Shown here one piece after another: positions 1 to 8,264 of a stretch of 43,407 nt of DNA. The DNA comes from Alphaproteobacteria bacterium. GTDB lineage: Bacteria; Pseudomonadota; Alphaproteobacteria; Micavibrionales; Micavibrionaceae. Every line of letters begins with the position of its first letter. Within the stretch, counting starts at the first letter, position 1. The notes under the pieces are model-generated. The model had not been told where the DNA came from and did no database searches. It worked only from the letters and a program-made list of their open reading frames with translations. The stretch is from contig JAJRSA010000038.1 in NCBI GenBank assembly GCA_024279035.1, forward strand, positions 1 through 43,407. The letters are read 5' to 3'. Both the position numbers and the translations under genes were made by a program.

Positions 1-66
1 CTCTAAAATATGGCGTATGTTTTCAAATTGATTGCGAGTTATATCACTAGGATAAGTATGCGACAT
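1..66 (-). CDS. IS5-family transposase, N-terminal fragment (runs off left edge)
   Basis: Twenty-two codons from ATG to the window edge, beginning MSHTYPSDITRNQF. The pattern YPSDIT-x2-QF at the extreme N-terminus is typical of the first (DUF4096-like) segment of IS5-group transposases, which begin with a short 'SD(I/L)T..Q(W/F)' stretch. A good ribosome binding site (GGAGG, then TTTAA, then ATG) supports this start. Only the start is in the window, so completeness and the inverted repeats of the element cannot be judged. It lies beside a palindromic repeat and downstream of ybaB, where recR is often found in other bacteria. Confidence 0.6.
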   Translation of the reverse strand, partial: MSHTYPSDITRNQFENIRHILE

Positions 67-132
67 TTAAACCTCCAAAGTTGCCTAAGGAAGGATAGCA
101 AATATTAAAAAGATTTTAAACAGGTTCTTACA

Positions 133-204
133 CCGTCATCCTGAACTTGTTTCAGGATCTGGTAAATATAGGCACGAGATCCTGAAACAAGTTCAGGATG
201 ACGG
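133..204. repeat. Long perfect palindromic repeat (REP/MITE-like)
   Basis: Two 28-bp arms (133-160 and 177-204) are perfect reverse complements around a 16-nt loop. The outer end reads CGTCATCCTGAA on one strand and the same on the other. Such 'CGTCATCC...GGATGACG' palindromes are widespread intergenic elements in Alphaproteobacteria. There is no run of T after either arm, so it is not a canonical terminator, although the RNA would fold into a very strong hairpin. It lies between the transposase fragment and the end of ybaB. A related element is at 14661-14759. Confidence 0.85.
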
Positions 205-247
205 GGGAGAAAATAATGTGTTCTATTTTTAATGAATATTACTATAA

Positions 248-266
248 TCCGTGTTCATCTGTGGTT
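248..266. repeat. Short dispersed-type motif downstream of ybaB
   Basis: The plus-strand sequence TCCGTGTTCATCTGTGGTT (minus strand AACCACAGATGAACACGGA) matches a motif I recall as recurring in intergenic DNA of many unrelated bacteria. It occurs once here, so I cannot show from this window that it is repeated. Its function is unknown. It sits directly after the ybaB stop. Confidence 0.3.
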
Positions 267-272
267 AAAAAA

Positions 273-611
273 TTAAAACGGAAGTCCACCCAAACCTCCA
301 AGAGCGTCCGCAGGCAAGCCCATATCTCCCATGGCTTTTTGAGTCTCTTCCGCCATTTTGGCATCGGCTTTTTGACGAGCATCATTCACGGCAGCGACTA
401 TCAAATCTTCCATTACTTCTTTATCATCGGGCGTGACCATGGAGGACTCAATATTCAACGATTTCACCTGCCCTTTACATGTCATCGTCACCCGAATAAG
501 GCCGGCTCCAGAAGATCCCTCAACCACTTGATTTCCGAGTTCTTCTTGCAAGCTTTCCATCTTTTCTTGCATATCTTTGGCTTTTTTCATCATTTTGGCC
601 ATATTCATCAT
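273..611 (-). CDS. ybaB: YbaB/EbfC family nucleoid-associated protein
   Basis: A 112-residue protein with the family layout: Met- and Lys-rich N-terminal helix (MMKKAKDMQEKMESLQEEL), a central beta-strand part, and a Gly-Leu-Pro-rich tail (GLPADALGGLGGLPF). Family members are small dimeric DNA-binding proteins that coat or bend DNA, and the gene is classically found right after dnaX. Here the start overlaps the dnaX stop by four bases (ATGA), which points to translational coupling. The first two codons are both ATG; either could be used. In many bacteria recR follows; here it does not (recR is at 16146). Confidence 0.93.
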   Translation of the reverse strand: MMNMAKMMKKAKDMQEKMESLQEELGNQVVEGSSGAGLIRVTMTCKGQVKSLNIESSMVTPDDKEVMEDLIVAAVNDARQKADAKMAEETQKAMGDMGLPADALGGLGGLPF

Positions 612-2287
612 GAGTGTGTGTCCTTTGTCTTGATGGGGTCTATTTTTGTTATTTTTGCCTCTGGGAAGATGGTCAAAACATTTTGAACATCCTGATGCGC
701 CAAGATAGCCTCGTACTCTGCTTTTTGTTTGGCTTTATCTTGGGTTTGAAGGGTTGGATGCGTCTCGCCTCGCCCAACAATGACCATCCATCTTTTTTGG
801 GTGAGTTCTAACAATTTCTTACTCATTTGCCCCGCAAGATCACTCGGCGCACCCTCGGCAGGCATAAACTCAATATGTCCGACTTTCATACGAATCAATT
901 GAACAAACTGCCCGACTTGCCCCGCTAAAATCATCGCGCCATGGACTTCAAACAATGCCACCACATCTTCCAATGTCTCTAAATTCGCATTGGCCACAGG
1001 CACAGACTCTTGAACAGGAGCTGTTTGTGTTTGGACAGCTTGCACAACACCACTCACAGAGGTCGCGACACTCTGTGCCCTTTTTCCTCCACCCCCATTA
1101 GGAGGTGTATGAGACCCCATGTTTTTAAGTAAATCCACAGGATCAGGCAGATTAGCGGCATAGCATAACCGAATGATCAACATCTCAACTCCAGCTTGTG
1201 GGTTGGTCGCCATATTCACCTCTCCAATCCCCTTGAGCAATAATTGCCACGCCTTATTGAGCGCAGGAATAGAGAGTTTTTGCGCCAACTCCACCGCCCG
1301 TTTATACTCATCATCACTCATATTCGGCGCCGTTGTCCGTCGCGCTTTGGGCACAGCTTTTACTTTTGTCAAAATATGACACATATCCGTTAAATCCTGC
1401 ACAAGGAGCAAAGGATCCTGCCCATTCTCGTGAAAATGAGAGGCAATCTCAAGCGCCTCTTGTGTTTCTCCCTGAATGGCATGGGCAAAGAGATCCAAAA
1501 GTTTGCTCCGATCACTCAACCCCAACATTTCACGGACAAGGTCAGATGTAATCTTGCTTTTGCCGTCTGTTGTGCTCAGCGCAATCGCTTGATCGAGTAA
1601 ACTCAACCCATCTCGCACAGACCCGTCCGCCGCTCGTGCGATCATATTCGACGCGTCCTCTTCAATCTCTACGTCTTCCTGACCACATATATTTGTGTAA
1701 TGGGCGCTCAAATCCTCAAGGCTTACACGGCGCAAATCAAAGCGCTGACACCGTGACAAAATCGTAATCGGCACTTTCCGAATTTCAGTCGTCGCAAAGA
1801 TAAATTTAACGTGCGCAGGAGGCTCTTCCAATGTCTTCAACAATGCATTAAACGCATTTTTCGAGAGCATATGCACTTCATCAATAATATAGATTTTATA
1901 GCGCGCTTCACTGGGCGCATAGCGGACAGAGTCAATGATTTCACGGATATCATCCACCCCTGTCCGAGAGGCCGCATCCATCTCAATCACATCAGGGTGA
2001 CGATCTTCTGTAATCGCCTGACACAGCGCACAATCATCCGTTGAGCCTGTCGTGGCTTCTTGTTTCCCATCTTTGCCCGTATAATTGAGCGCCTTGGCAA
2101 TAATGCGCGCCGTCGTCGTCTTCCCCGTCCCTCGAATCCCTGTGAGCATAAATGCGTGTGCAATCCGTTTGGACTCAATCGCATTTTTCAGTGTGCGCAC
2201 CAACGCCTCCTGCCCAATCAACTCATCAAAGTTTTTCGGACGGTATTTGCGCGCAAGGACTTTATAAATTTCTTCTGACTCAGCCAT
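608..2287 (-). CDS. dnaX: DNA polymerase III subunit gamma/tau
   Basis: Clamp-loader ATPase that loads the beta clamp at the replication fork. The N-terminal AAA+ module begins YKVLARKYRPKNFDELIGQ, with Walker A GIRGTGKTT (about residues 50-58), Walker B IIDEVHML and the sensor/arginine-finger region ILSRCQRFDLR. A Pro/Gly/Gln-rich linker leads to a C-terminal tau-like domain. The total of 559 residues fits alphaproteobacterial DnaX. The frame also has an upstream TTG at 2323, but there is no ribosome site for it, and homologues begin near the ATG used here. Oddity: of the four zinc-ligand cysteines known in E. coli DnaX only the last CxxC (about residues 86-89) is visible; the first two positions are not cysteine. 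The gene follows the HAD remnant and precedes ybaB. Confidence 0.95.
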   Translation of the reverse strand: MAESEEIYKVLARKYRPKNFDELIGQEALVRTLKNAIESKRIAHAFMLTGIRGTGKTTTARIIAKALNYTGKDGKQEATTGSTDDCALCQAITEDRHPDVIEMDAASRTGVDDIREIIDSVRYAPSEARYKIYIIDEVHMLSKNAFNALLKTLEEPPAHVKFIFATTEIRKVPITILSRCQRFDLRRVSLEDLSAHYTNICGQEDVEIEEDASNMIARAADGSVRDGLSLLDQAIALSTTDGKSKITSDLVREMLGLSDRSKLLDLFAHAIQGETQEALEIASHFHENGQDPLLLVQDLTDMCHILTKVKAVPKARRTTAPNMSDDEYKRAVELAQKLSIPALNKAWQLLLKGIGEVNMATNPQAGVEMLIIRLCYAANLPDPVDLLKNMGSHTPPNGGGGKRAQSVATSVSGVVQAVQTQTAPVQESVPVANANLETLEDVVALFEVHGAMILAGQVGQFVQLIRMKVGHIEFMPAEGAPSDLAGQMSKKLLELTQKRWMVIVGRGETHPTLQTQDKAKQKAEYEAILAHQDVQNVLTIFPEAKITKIDPIKTKDTHS

Positions 2288-2401
2288 GCTCTTATCTGTA
2301 AGACGATTCTCAAAAAACCGCAATGAAAGATCGAGAGCGCGAGGGAACTTTCCCCATTATCCAACTTACAGAGAGAGGAGTGCCCTCTTTTATAAGTCTA
2401 C

Positions 2402-2557
2402 TCATCCACTGCATTCTTGAACACGACTCAATATCATACGAGACTCAAGGAAGGCTTCCATTTCCTGCTCATCTTCAAATATTTCAGAATAGACATAGCG
2501 CGGATTCCAATCTAACAATACATTCCCAAAATCAAAAATAACTGTGTTGATTGTCAT
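2402..2557 (-). pseudogene. Truncated HAD-superfamily hydrolase (N-terminal 51 residues)
   Basis: The short frame begins with the HAD motif I signature: VIFDFGNVLLDWNPRYVY, containing the nucleophile/acid pair (D-x-x-x-V in a hydrophobic strand), followed by a helix with DEQEMEAFLES as in 2-haloacid-dehalogenase-like phosphatases (about 200 residues when whole). After ESRMILSRVQECSG a stop ends the frame, and motifs II-IV are not present in the roughly 115 bases left before dnaX. ATG lies 3 nt after the aspS stop, so it was probably the second gene of an aspS operon. It looks like a 3'-deleted remnant; a functional 51-residue peptide is unlikely because the core fold is missing. Confidence 0.75.
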
Positions 2558-2560
2558 GGT

Positions 2561-4366
2561 CTACGCTGCTTTTTCTGTCTTGATCTCTTTAGGAACATTC
2601 AGCTTTATATGGAGGTCTTTGAGTTGCTCAGGTGTAATATCACTTGGCGCATTCATCAATTGATCTTCATATTGACCGTTCATTACAAACGCATACACCT
2701 CTCTCAAATTCGGCTCATCGGCGAGCAACATAATCATACGATCCAATCCAAAGGCACAGCCTCCGTGCGGGGGAGCTCCATAGCGCATGGCATTTAACAT
2801 CCCTCCAAACTCTTTCTCAAGAACATCTTTCCCGTATCCTGCAATCCCAAAGGCTTTGGCCATAATTTCAGGCTTATGATTTCTTATCGCACCAGAGGCC
2901 AATTCAAATCCATTACAGACGCAATCATATTGGTATGCGTACACGCCTAAGGGATCTTTATTTTCCAAATCATCCATCCCGCCTTGTGGCATCGAAAATG
3001 GGTTATGGGAGAAATCAATTTTTTGCGTAGTCTCATCAAATTCATACATCGGAAAATCTACAACCCAACAGAATTTATAGATATTTTTCTCCCGATTACC
3101 CATGGCATCACAAATGGCATCACGGGCAAGCCCCGCCATTTTTTCAGCTTTTGATTTTTGATCACAGATAAAGAAAACGGCATCGCCATCTTCAAGCCCT
3201 GCGCTCTCTTTCAACTGTATTTGCGCAGCCTCAGGCACAAACTTGGCAATAGGGCCTTTCCCTTCACCCTCCGAAAACGAGATATATCCAAGCCCTGGAG
3301 CGCCCTCAGATTGCGCCCAATTATTGAGTTTATCAAAGAAAGAGCGTGGTCTATCACTTACCTTTGGTGCACGAATAGCACGCACAACGCCTCCTTTAGA
3401 AATAACGCCCTTAAAGGCTTTAAACTCGACATCATCTCTCGCAAAAACATCGCTTACATCCACGATCTCCAGAGGATTTCTTAAATCTGGCTTGTCTGAG
3501 CCATATTTGAGCATTGCATCTTCATACCGCAAATGAGGCAACCACTCAATTTTATGTTTTGTCCCCGTAAAATCAGAAAACTCCTCAAACATACCCTCAA
3601 TTACCGGTTGAACTGTGTTAAAAATATCCTCTTGCGTGACAAAAGACATTTCAACATCAAGTTGATAAAATTCAGCCAAACGATCCGCCCGTCCATCTTC
3701 ATCTCTAAAGCAAGGCGCAATCTGAAAATACTTATCAAACCCAGAGATCATCAACATCTGTTTAAACTGTTGGGGCGCTTGAGGAAGAGCATAAAACTTT
3801 CCAGGATGCAAACGAGACGGAACCAGATAATCCCGTGCACCTTCTGGACTGGATGCTGTCAAAATAGGAGTTTGAAATTCTTGAAACTCTTGTTCAATCA
3901 TACGACGACGAATAGAGGCCGTGACTTCATTGCGCAGGCGAATTTTTTTCTGCATTTTCTCCCGACGTAAATCCAAATATCGATATTTCAAGCGCAAATC
4001 TTCTCCCGCCCCGTCATCTTCCGCCACTTGAAACGGAATAACATCTGCCGCAGATTGCACGTCAGCCTCATCAATATAAACCTCAATCTCTCCTGTCGGA
4101 AGTTTAGTATTTGCACTCTCCCCTGGGCGCGCGCGGACTTTCCCAACAATCGTAATCACAGACTCATTGCGCCACTGTTCAGCGTGTGCCAACAACGGAG
4201 ATCCTTCATCCACCACACATTGAGTCACCCCGTACGTGTCCCGCAAATCAATAAACAGAACGCCCCCATGGTCTCTCTTCCGATTGATCCACCCCGAGAG
4301 CTTCACCGTCTCCCCCACATGAGATAATCTTAAGTCCCCACAACGATGTGTCCGATATGCATGCAT
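2561..4366 (-). CDS. aspS: Aspartyl-tRNA synthetase, bacterial type
   Basis: Class II synthetase of 601 residues that charges tRNA-Asp in the cytoplasm. Visible parts: N-terminal OB-fold anticodon-binding domain ([19 protein letters not shown]), class II motif 2 ([10 protein letters not shown], then [11 protein letters not shown]), the bacterial insertion (GAD) domain in the middle, and motif 3 ([14 protein letters not shown]). The RDHGG histidine aligns with His31 of the non-discriminating Pseudomonas aeruginosa enzyme, which also charges tRNA-Asn; most Alphaproteobacteria lack AsnRS and repair the product with GatCAB. That this enzyme is non-discriminating is an inference. It heads a minus-strand run with the HAD remnant, dnaX and ybaB. 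Confidence 0.97.
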   Translation of the reverse strand: MHAYRTHRCGDLRLSHVGETVKLSGWINRKRDHGGVLFIDLRDTYGVTQCVVDEGSPLLAHAEQWRNESVITIVGKVRARPGESANTKLPTGEIEVYIDEADVQSAADVIPFQVAEDDGAGEDLRLKYRYLDLRREKMQKKIRLRNEVTASIRRRMIEQEFQEFQTPILTASSPEGARDYLVPSRLHPGKFYALPQAPQQFKQMLMISGFDKYFQIAPCFRDEDGRADRLAEFYQLDVEMSFVTQEDIFNTVQPVIEGMFEEFSDFTGTKHKIEWLPHLRYEDAMLKYGSDKPDLRNPLEIVDVSDVFARDDVEFKAFKGVISKGGVVRAIRAPKVSDRPRSFFDKLNNWAQSEGAPGLGYISFSEGEGKGPIAKFVPEAAQIQLKESAGLEDGDAVFFICDQKSKAEKMAGLARDAICDAMGNREKNIYKFCWVVDFPMYEFDETTQKIDFSHNPFSMPQGGMDDLENKDPLGVYAYQYDCVCNGFELASGAIRNHKPEIMAKAFGIAGYGKDVLEKEFGGMLNAMRYGAPPHGGCAFGLDRMIMLLADEPNLREVYAFVMNGQYEDQLMNAPSDITPEQLKDLHIKLNVPKEIKTEKAA

Positions 4367-4444
4367 TTGTTTTGTCTTTCGCTAATATTGTTTGTACCTT
4401 GACCTCTTATAGCGGTATGCTGTCAAAAAACAAAGACCAAACAC

Positions 4445-5593
4445 ATGAAAATTATCACAGACACCTCCACACTAATCCCCTTTTGCCAGTCTCTTGAAAA
4501 CGTTCCCTATATCACGGTTGATACAGAGTTCCTTCGCGAACGGACGTATTACGCCAAGCTGTGCCTTATTCAAGTCTCGGGGCCCAATAAACAAGGGGCG
4601 TTGATTGATGTCATTGAGGGGGATATTGATCTCTCTCCGCTTTTAGCGTTGTTCGAGAATGAAGATATTTTAAAAGTTTTTCATGCCCCACGTCAGGATC
4701 TCGAGATTTTTTATACCCTCTTCAAATCTCTTCCAAAGCCTTTGTTTGATACTCAAATTGCAGCGATGGTCTGTGGTTTTGGCGATCAAATTGGGTTTGA
4801 ACCCCTTGTGACACAAACAACAGATTTGAGTGTTGATAAAGGGCAACAATTTACCGATTGGTCAAAGCGCCCTCTGAGTAATAAGCAAATGAAATATGCA
4901 ATGAATGATGTGGTCTATCTTGTTGATGCCTATGAGAAACTCGTTGAAATTCTGGATCAACGAGACCGCACCCATTGGGTGAGTGAAGAGACACAAGCGC
5001 TTCTCAATCCAGCCTTGTATGAGGTCAAACCCGAAGAGTCATGGAGACGGCTTAAAATTAAATCTCCAAAGCCACGACAAATGGCTGTGTTAAAAGAGCT
5101 GGCTACATGGCGAGAAGAAAAAGCCCAAACCAAAGATGTACCACGGGCGCGTATTCTACGAGATGAGACCCTCATTGATCTCTCTTATAACCCCCCCAAA
5201 GCGCCTCATGATCTCACCAGAATCCGTAATTTTCCAAAAGGGTGCGAGACAAAACCCCTTGGGCAAGCTATTTTAGGGGCTGTCAAAAAAGCACAGGCTA
5301 TTCCAGAAGATCAATGCCCTGTTTTGAAAAAGAAACCTGTGCTCCACCGTCAGTATCAAGGCGCCTATGAAATGCTTAAAATGGTGCTTAAAATTTGTGC
5401 CGCTCACCATGATGTGGCCCCTCGTCTTTTAGCGTCTACAGATGAGCTAGAGCTTCTCGCCCAACATCATGCCAAGGCCAACATCCCTGCCTTAAAAGGA
5501 TGGCGCAAAGATGTGTTTGGACACACCGCTCTTGATCTTATCTCTGGCGAAAAATCTCTTCAACTCGTGGACGGAGACATTAAGATTGTATAG
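4445..5593 (+). CDS. rnd: Ribonuclease D (exonuclease plus HRDC domains)
   Basis: 3'-5' exoribonuclease of 382 residues that trims tRNA and other stable RNA 3' ends. The DEDDy exonuclease fold shows VDTEFLRERTYY (Asp26 and Glu28 bind metal), FHAPRQDLEIFY with the third acidic residue, and YAMNDVVYL with the Tyr-x3-Asp pair. HRDC-type sequence follows (WRRLKIKSPKPRQMAVLKEL and onward) for RNA binding. Length matches full RNase D, unlike the exonuclease-only relative at 22738. It is divergent from aspS, with 78 bp between them, and is followed after 3 bp by the SixA-like phosphatase, so the two are probably cotranscribed. Confidence 0.95.
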   Translation: MKIITDTSTLIPFCQSLENVPYITVDTEFLRERTYYAKLCLIQVSGPNKQGALIDVIEGDIDLSPLLALFENEDILKVFHAPRQDLEIFYTLFKSLPKPLFDTQIAAMVCGFGDQIGFEPLVTQTTDLSVDKGQQFTDWSKRPLSNKQMKYAMNDVVYLVDAYEKLVEILDQRDRTHWVSEETQALLNPALYEVKPEESWRRLKIKSPKPRQMAVLKELATWREEKAQTKDVPRARILRDETLIDLSYNPPKAPHDLTRIRNFPKGCETKPLGQAILGAVKKAQAIPEDQCPVLKKKPVLHRQYQGAYEMLKMVLKICAAHHDVAPRLLASTDELELLAQHHAKANIPALKGWRKDVFGHTALDLISGEKSLQLVDGDIKIV

Positions 5594-5596
5594 AAT

Positions 5597-6091
5597 ATGA
5601 AAACTCTTTATCTCCTTCGTCACGCTGAGGCTGACTCTTCTCAAAATTGGGAGGATTTTGATCGACCTTTAAGCTCTAAAGGGCTGGAAGATGCACAGAT
5701 CCTTGGGAAAATAATGGCCACAGAAGGCTATCATCCTGACACTGTGATTTGCTCTCCTGCCAAACGCACAGAGATGACGCTCAAAGCGCTCAATCTCCCC
5801 ACCCCTAGCATTCACACGCCTCAAAAACTTTATCTTGGGACAGCAGATGATTATATCCATTTCTTACAAAATATAGAGAAGGAGTCTGGTTCAGCCCTTC
5901 TCATTGGACACAACCCTTCTATCCATGAAACTGTGCGCCTCCTCTCTCAATATCGTGATGATGTCCGCCTCCTCAGCTATGCGCCTTGTACATTCACGAT
6001 CTTGGAAACAAACATAGAAAGCTGGAGCGCCCTCTCCCCTGCCAAATCAGCCTTGAAAAACATTATTACGCCACATTATTATAAATTGTAA
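5597..6091 (+). CDS. SixA-like histidine phosphatase family protein
   Basis: A 164-residue single-domain member of the RHG histidine phosphatase superfamily. The N-terminal LYLLRHAEAD carries the Arg-His-Ala catalytic motif; CSPAKRTEMT holds the second arginine; LLIGHNPSIHE holds the second catalytic histidine. SixA of E. coli removes phosphate from histidine on phosphotransfer proteins, and related enzymes have other phospho-substrates, so the substrate here is open. It follows rnd by 3 bp. Its stop lies only 3 bp from the stop of ctaG on the other strand, with no room for a terminator. Confidence 0.85.
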   Translation: MKTLYLLRHAEADSSQNWEDFDRPLSSKGLEDAQILGKIMATEGYHPDTVICSPAKRTEMTLKALNLPTPSIHTPQKLYLGTADDYIHFLQNIEKESGSALLIGHNPSIHETVRLLSQYRDDVRLLSYAPCTFTILETNIESWSALSPAKSALKNIITPHYYKL

Positions 6092-6094
6092 TAC

Positions 6095-6661
6095 TCACTC
6101 GGTGGTCTCATAGAAGTTTTCCAATGCCTCATCGAGCGCTTTTGTCTCGGCTTCGTAAAAAGTGTAAGACAATGTAATCACGTGCACATCATCCATATAA
6201 GGATCTGCATCAAACGCAGGATCAATATAAAAGAGCACAGGCATAGACACGGATTCTCCTGCCGTTAATGTCTGCTCTTGAAAGCAAAAACACTCTGTTT
6301 TGTGAAAATACTTCCCCACTTTTGGCGGAGAGACATTATAGATTGCCGTTCCTGTAATGGTCTTTGACCCTTTATTCTCGGCCTTATAAGAGACAAGCGC
6401 TTGCGCCCCAATATTGAGTGTCACGTCTCTTTGTTCAGGCGTAAACGCCCACATAAAATCACGCCCTGTATCCGCATTGAATTGAACACTCACCTGACGA
6501 TCAAGAGTTTGTGTCGGCGCAGCCTCAGATACTTGCGTCGTGCCCCCCCATCCTGTCACCTGACAAAAAATGCGATATAAAGGCACAGACGCAAACGTCG
6601 CGCCCACCATAATGATCACAACACCAAAGATACTCAGAAGTATTTTTGTATTGCTCGACAC
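6095..6661 (-). CDS. ctaG: Cytochrome c oxidase assembly protein CtaG (Cox11)
   Basis: Copper chaperone of 188 residues that delivers copper to the CuB site of subunit I of the aa3 oxidase. It has one N-terminal membrane anchor (about residues 7-27, ILLSIFGVVIIMVGATFASV) followed by a periplasmic immunoglobulin-like domain. The copper motif CFCF is at residues 124-127, and the conserved FCQVTGWGG after the anchor contains the other Cox11 cysteine (residue 33). The start is GTG. It is preceded by a 40-residue membrane protein gene. The oxidase structural genes (ctaC, ctaD, ctaE) that usually flank it are not in the window. Confidence 0.96.
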   Translation of the reverse strand: MSSNTKILLSIFGVVIIMVGATFASVPLYRIFCQVTGWGGTTQVSEAAPTQTLDRQVSVQFNADTGRDFMWAFTPEQRDVTLNIGAQALVSYKAENKGSKTITGTAIYNVSPPKVGKYFHKTECFCFQEQTLTAGESVSMPVLFYIDPAFDADPYMDDVHVITLSYTFYEAETKALDEALENFYETTE

Positions 6662-6667
6662 AATGAT

Positions 6668-6790
6668 CTACGCCCACGCTTTCATTTTAATTATGGCGAG
6701 CGCAAAAATAAGGGCACACCACCCAAAAATCATAAACAAAATGATGAGGTTTGATTTTTTCTTTTTTTGGTGAAGATCACTATGGGGCAT
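6668..6790 (-). CDS. 40-residue single-span membrane protein before ctaG (CoxF-like)
   Basis: ATG to TAG gives MPHSDLHQKKKKSNLIILFM and then a hydrophobic run ending LAIIKMKAWA: a short polar, Lys-rich N-terminus and one membrane helix (about residues 14-36). A GGAG stretch precedes the ATG by about 10 nt. The stop is 6 nt before the GTG of ctaG, so translation is likely coupled. In Alphaproteobacteria a tiny one-helix gene (often called coxF) sits in front of ctaG in the oxidase operon; position and architecture fit that, but such short proteins cannot be assigned by sequence alone. Confidence 0.65.
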   Translation of the reverse strand: MPHSDLHQKKKKSNLIILFMIFGWCALIFALAIIKMKAWA

Positions 6791-6860
6791 ATGAATGGTA
6801 ACTCCTTTAGCGTCCTTGGTACACTATAGGATACGTGGAGACAAGGGCAGATGCACCCCT

Positions 6861-7319
6861 CTAAGCCACTAGATCACGTACTAATGCATCTTCACCATTT
6901 AAGATGATTTTAAGACCATCTAAAGACTCAACGGACTCTAAATCTTCAATCAGGCTTTTATTTTTAAAAAAGCGGGTGAGGCGGGAGAGATATCTTAAGT
7001 TGAGGATACCCAAACGTGCAGGCGACAACGTGCAGGCGATAAAATGGATAGGGTGTCCGTTCACTGAAAACACTTGATTTAAACGCATAAAAAAAGTCTG
7101 GCGACTGGACAGGGCGTTGCTTTGAGCATGACAAACCAACACGCCCTCCACGATAGAAAACCCATGTTGCGCATGCTCTTTTTTAAGATCTTGGTATATA
7201 GGGGCATTATGTACAGACATTTTTCGATCGAAAGTACGAAACACATCATCTAAAGATTTGAGTGAAATCTGGTCAAAGACTCCATCAAAAAAGATATTTT
7301 GTGTTTTGTATAAATGCAT
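6861..7319 (-). CDS. ptsN: PtsN-like EIIA(Ntr) phosphocarrier, divergent
   Basis: A 152-residue protein with the PTS EIIA type 2 pattern: the strand VEGVLVCHAQSNAL has the phospho-accepting histidine (His64) as C-H-A instead of the usual P-H-A, followed by VFSVNGHPIHFIACTLSP and LRYLSRLTRFFKNKSLIEDL, which match the 'V.G.PV..IF.LL.P / L..L..L...L.d..' part of PtsN. It is the gene after hpf, the conserved place of ptsN. PtsN receives phosphate from the nitrogen PTS (PtsP-NPr) and regulates potassium, nitrogen and polymer metabolism by protein contact. The overall sequence is diverged. A terminator lies between hpf and this gene, so it probably has its own promoter. AGGA upstream of the ATG supports the start. 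Confidence 0.75.
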   Translation of the reverse strand: MHLYKTQNIFFDGVFDQISLKSLDDVFRTFDRKMSVHNAPIYQDLKKEHAQHGFSIVEGVLVCHAQSNALSSRQTFFMRLNQVFSVNGHPIHFIACTLSPARLGILNLRYLSRLTRFFKNKSLIEDLESVESLDGLKIILNGEDALVRDLVA

Positions 7320-7412
7320 CGGCAGGATCCTATTTGTTATTTCTTAAGTTAGTGACACCTAAAAGTTACACTCTTTTTGGCAAAAGTATCTCAAAAAATC
7401 AAGGTTTTTCAC

Positions 7413-7440
7413 AAAAAAACCGCCTGAAAGGGGCGGTTTT
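7413..7440 (-). terminator. Intrinsic terminator after hpf
   Basis: On the minus strand AAAACCGCC and GGCGGTTTT form a perfect 9-bp stem around a 7-nt loop, followed by further T residues (seven A on the plus strand at 7413-7419). It begins 24 bp after the hpf stop and separates hpf from ptsN. Confidence 0.9.
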
Positions 7441-7463
7441 CCTTAATCTAAATTAAAAGTTTA

Positions 7464-8105
7464 CTATTTTGCAACAGCACAGAGTTTCTCATCAGGATCA
7501 ACCCATCCGATATTTCCGTCTGCGCGTTTATACACCATATTCAATGTATTCGTTTTTGAGTTTTTAAACATAATAGCGCCCTCTGCAGAGAGATCCATCC
7601 GCATCACCGCCTCTGAAACTGTCATGGTTTGAATATTTGTCGAGAGTTCCGCCACAATGGCAGGCTCTTTAGGAACGAATCGTTCGTCATCTTGTCCCTT
7701 ATCATCGTTCACAGCTTCTGTGTCTGCAATGTGGTCAAAGACTTCCGAGGCTAATGTATAGTCATTGGCTTTGAGCATTTCTGTCTCAGGTGTGCGCTCC
7801 AACCGCTCATGATGATCGCGGAGGCGGTTTTTGTAACGACGCAATTGTTTAGAGGCTTTATCCGCAGCCTTATCAAACGATCCATACGGATCCGTGTCTT
7901 TGGCTGTGGCTTGGATCAAAATATCTTGCCCAATCCGAAAAGAAATATGCGTTTTGAGAAAAGCGCTACTCTCTTTTCCAATCGTCACAATGACTTCAAT
8001 CGCGCGATTGAAGTATTTTTCATTGATATCTTCTATTCTATCTTGCATATGAGTCCGCAACGCGTCTCCAATATCCATATGGCGTCCATTAATGGTTAAA
8101 TCCAT
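7464..8105 (-). CDS. hpf: Ribosome hibernation promoting factor, long form
   Basis: A 213-residue long HPF. The N-terminal S30AE/YfiA domain starts DLTINGRHMDIGDALRTHM and has the fold's strands through about residue 100; a charged linker is followed by the C-terminal dimerisation domain (TVSEAVMRMDLSAEGAIMFKN, then a short YKRADGNIGWVDP end). Long HPF binds the decoding site of 30S subunits and, through the tail domain, joins 70S ribosomes into inactive 100S dimers in slow growth. In most Alphaproteobacteria it follows lptA-lptB-rpoN; here it stands alone with ptsN while lptC-lptA are 17 kb away. Confidence 0.95.
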   Translation of the reverse strand: MDLTINGRHMDIGDALRTHMQDRIEDINEKYFNRAIEVIVTIGKESSAFLKTHISFRIGQDILIQATAKDTDPYGSFDKAADKASKQLRRYKNRLRDHHERLERTPETEMLKANDYTLASEVFDHIADTEAVNDDKGQDDERFVPKEPAIVAELSTNIQTMTVSEAVMRMDLSAEGAIMFKNSKTNTLNMVYKRADGNIGWVDPDEKLCAVAK

Positions 8106-8175
8106 GATTTTTATCCTTTTCCAAAAAATGAGTGAATACGGCCTAAAGAGGAAGAAAAACTCTTCCCCCCGTTCC

Positions 8176-8190
8176 TCCGAGAAACTCGGA
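8176..8190. repeat. Small hairpin upstream of hpf and murL
   Basis: TCCGAG and CTCGGA form a perfect 6-bp stem around AAA. The minus strand reads GGTCATCCGAG, sharing the GTCATCC start of the palindromic elements at 133 and 14661, so it may be a degenerate copy. It lies in the 159-bp divergent gap between hpf and murL. No clear promoter was recognised there. Confidence 0.45.
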
Positions 8191-8264
8191 TGACCAAAGA
8201 GGTATATGCTTTTGATTGCATGATCTCAGTCTATCACATATTGTCTTTTGAGAGAAGAATTTAG

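Noticed and set aside
198-686. 162-residue plus-strand frame over ybaB
   Set aside because: Antisense to ybaB and the dnaX end, His/Phe-rich composition, no family; a shadow.
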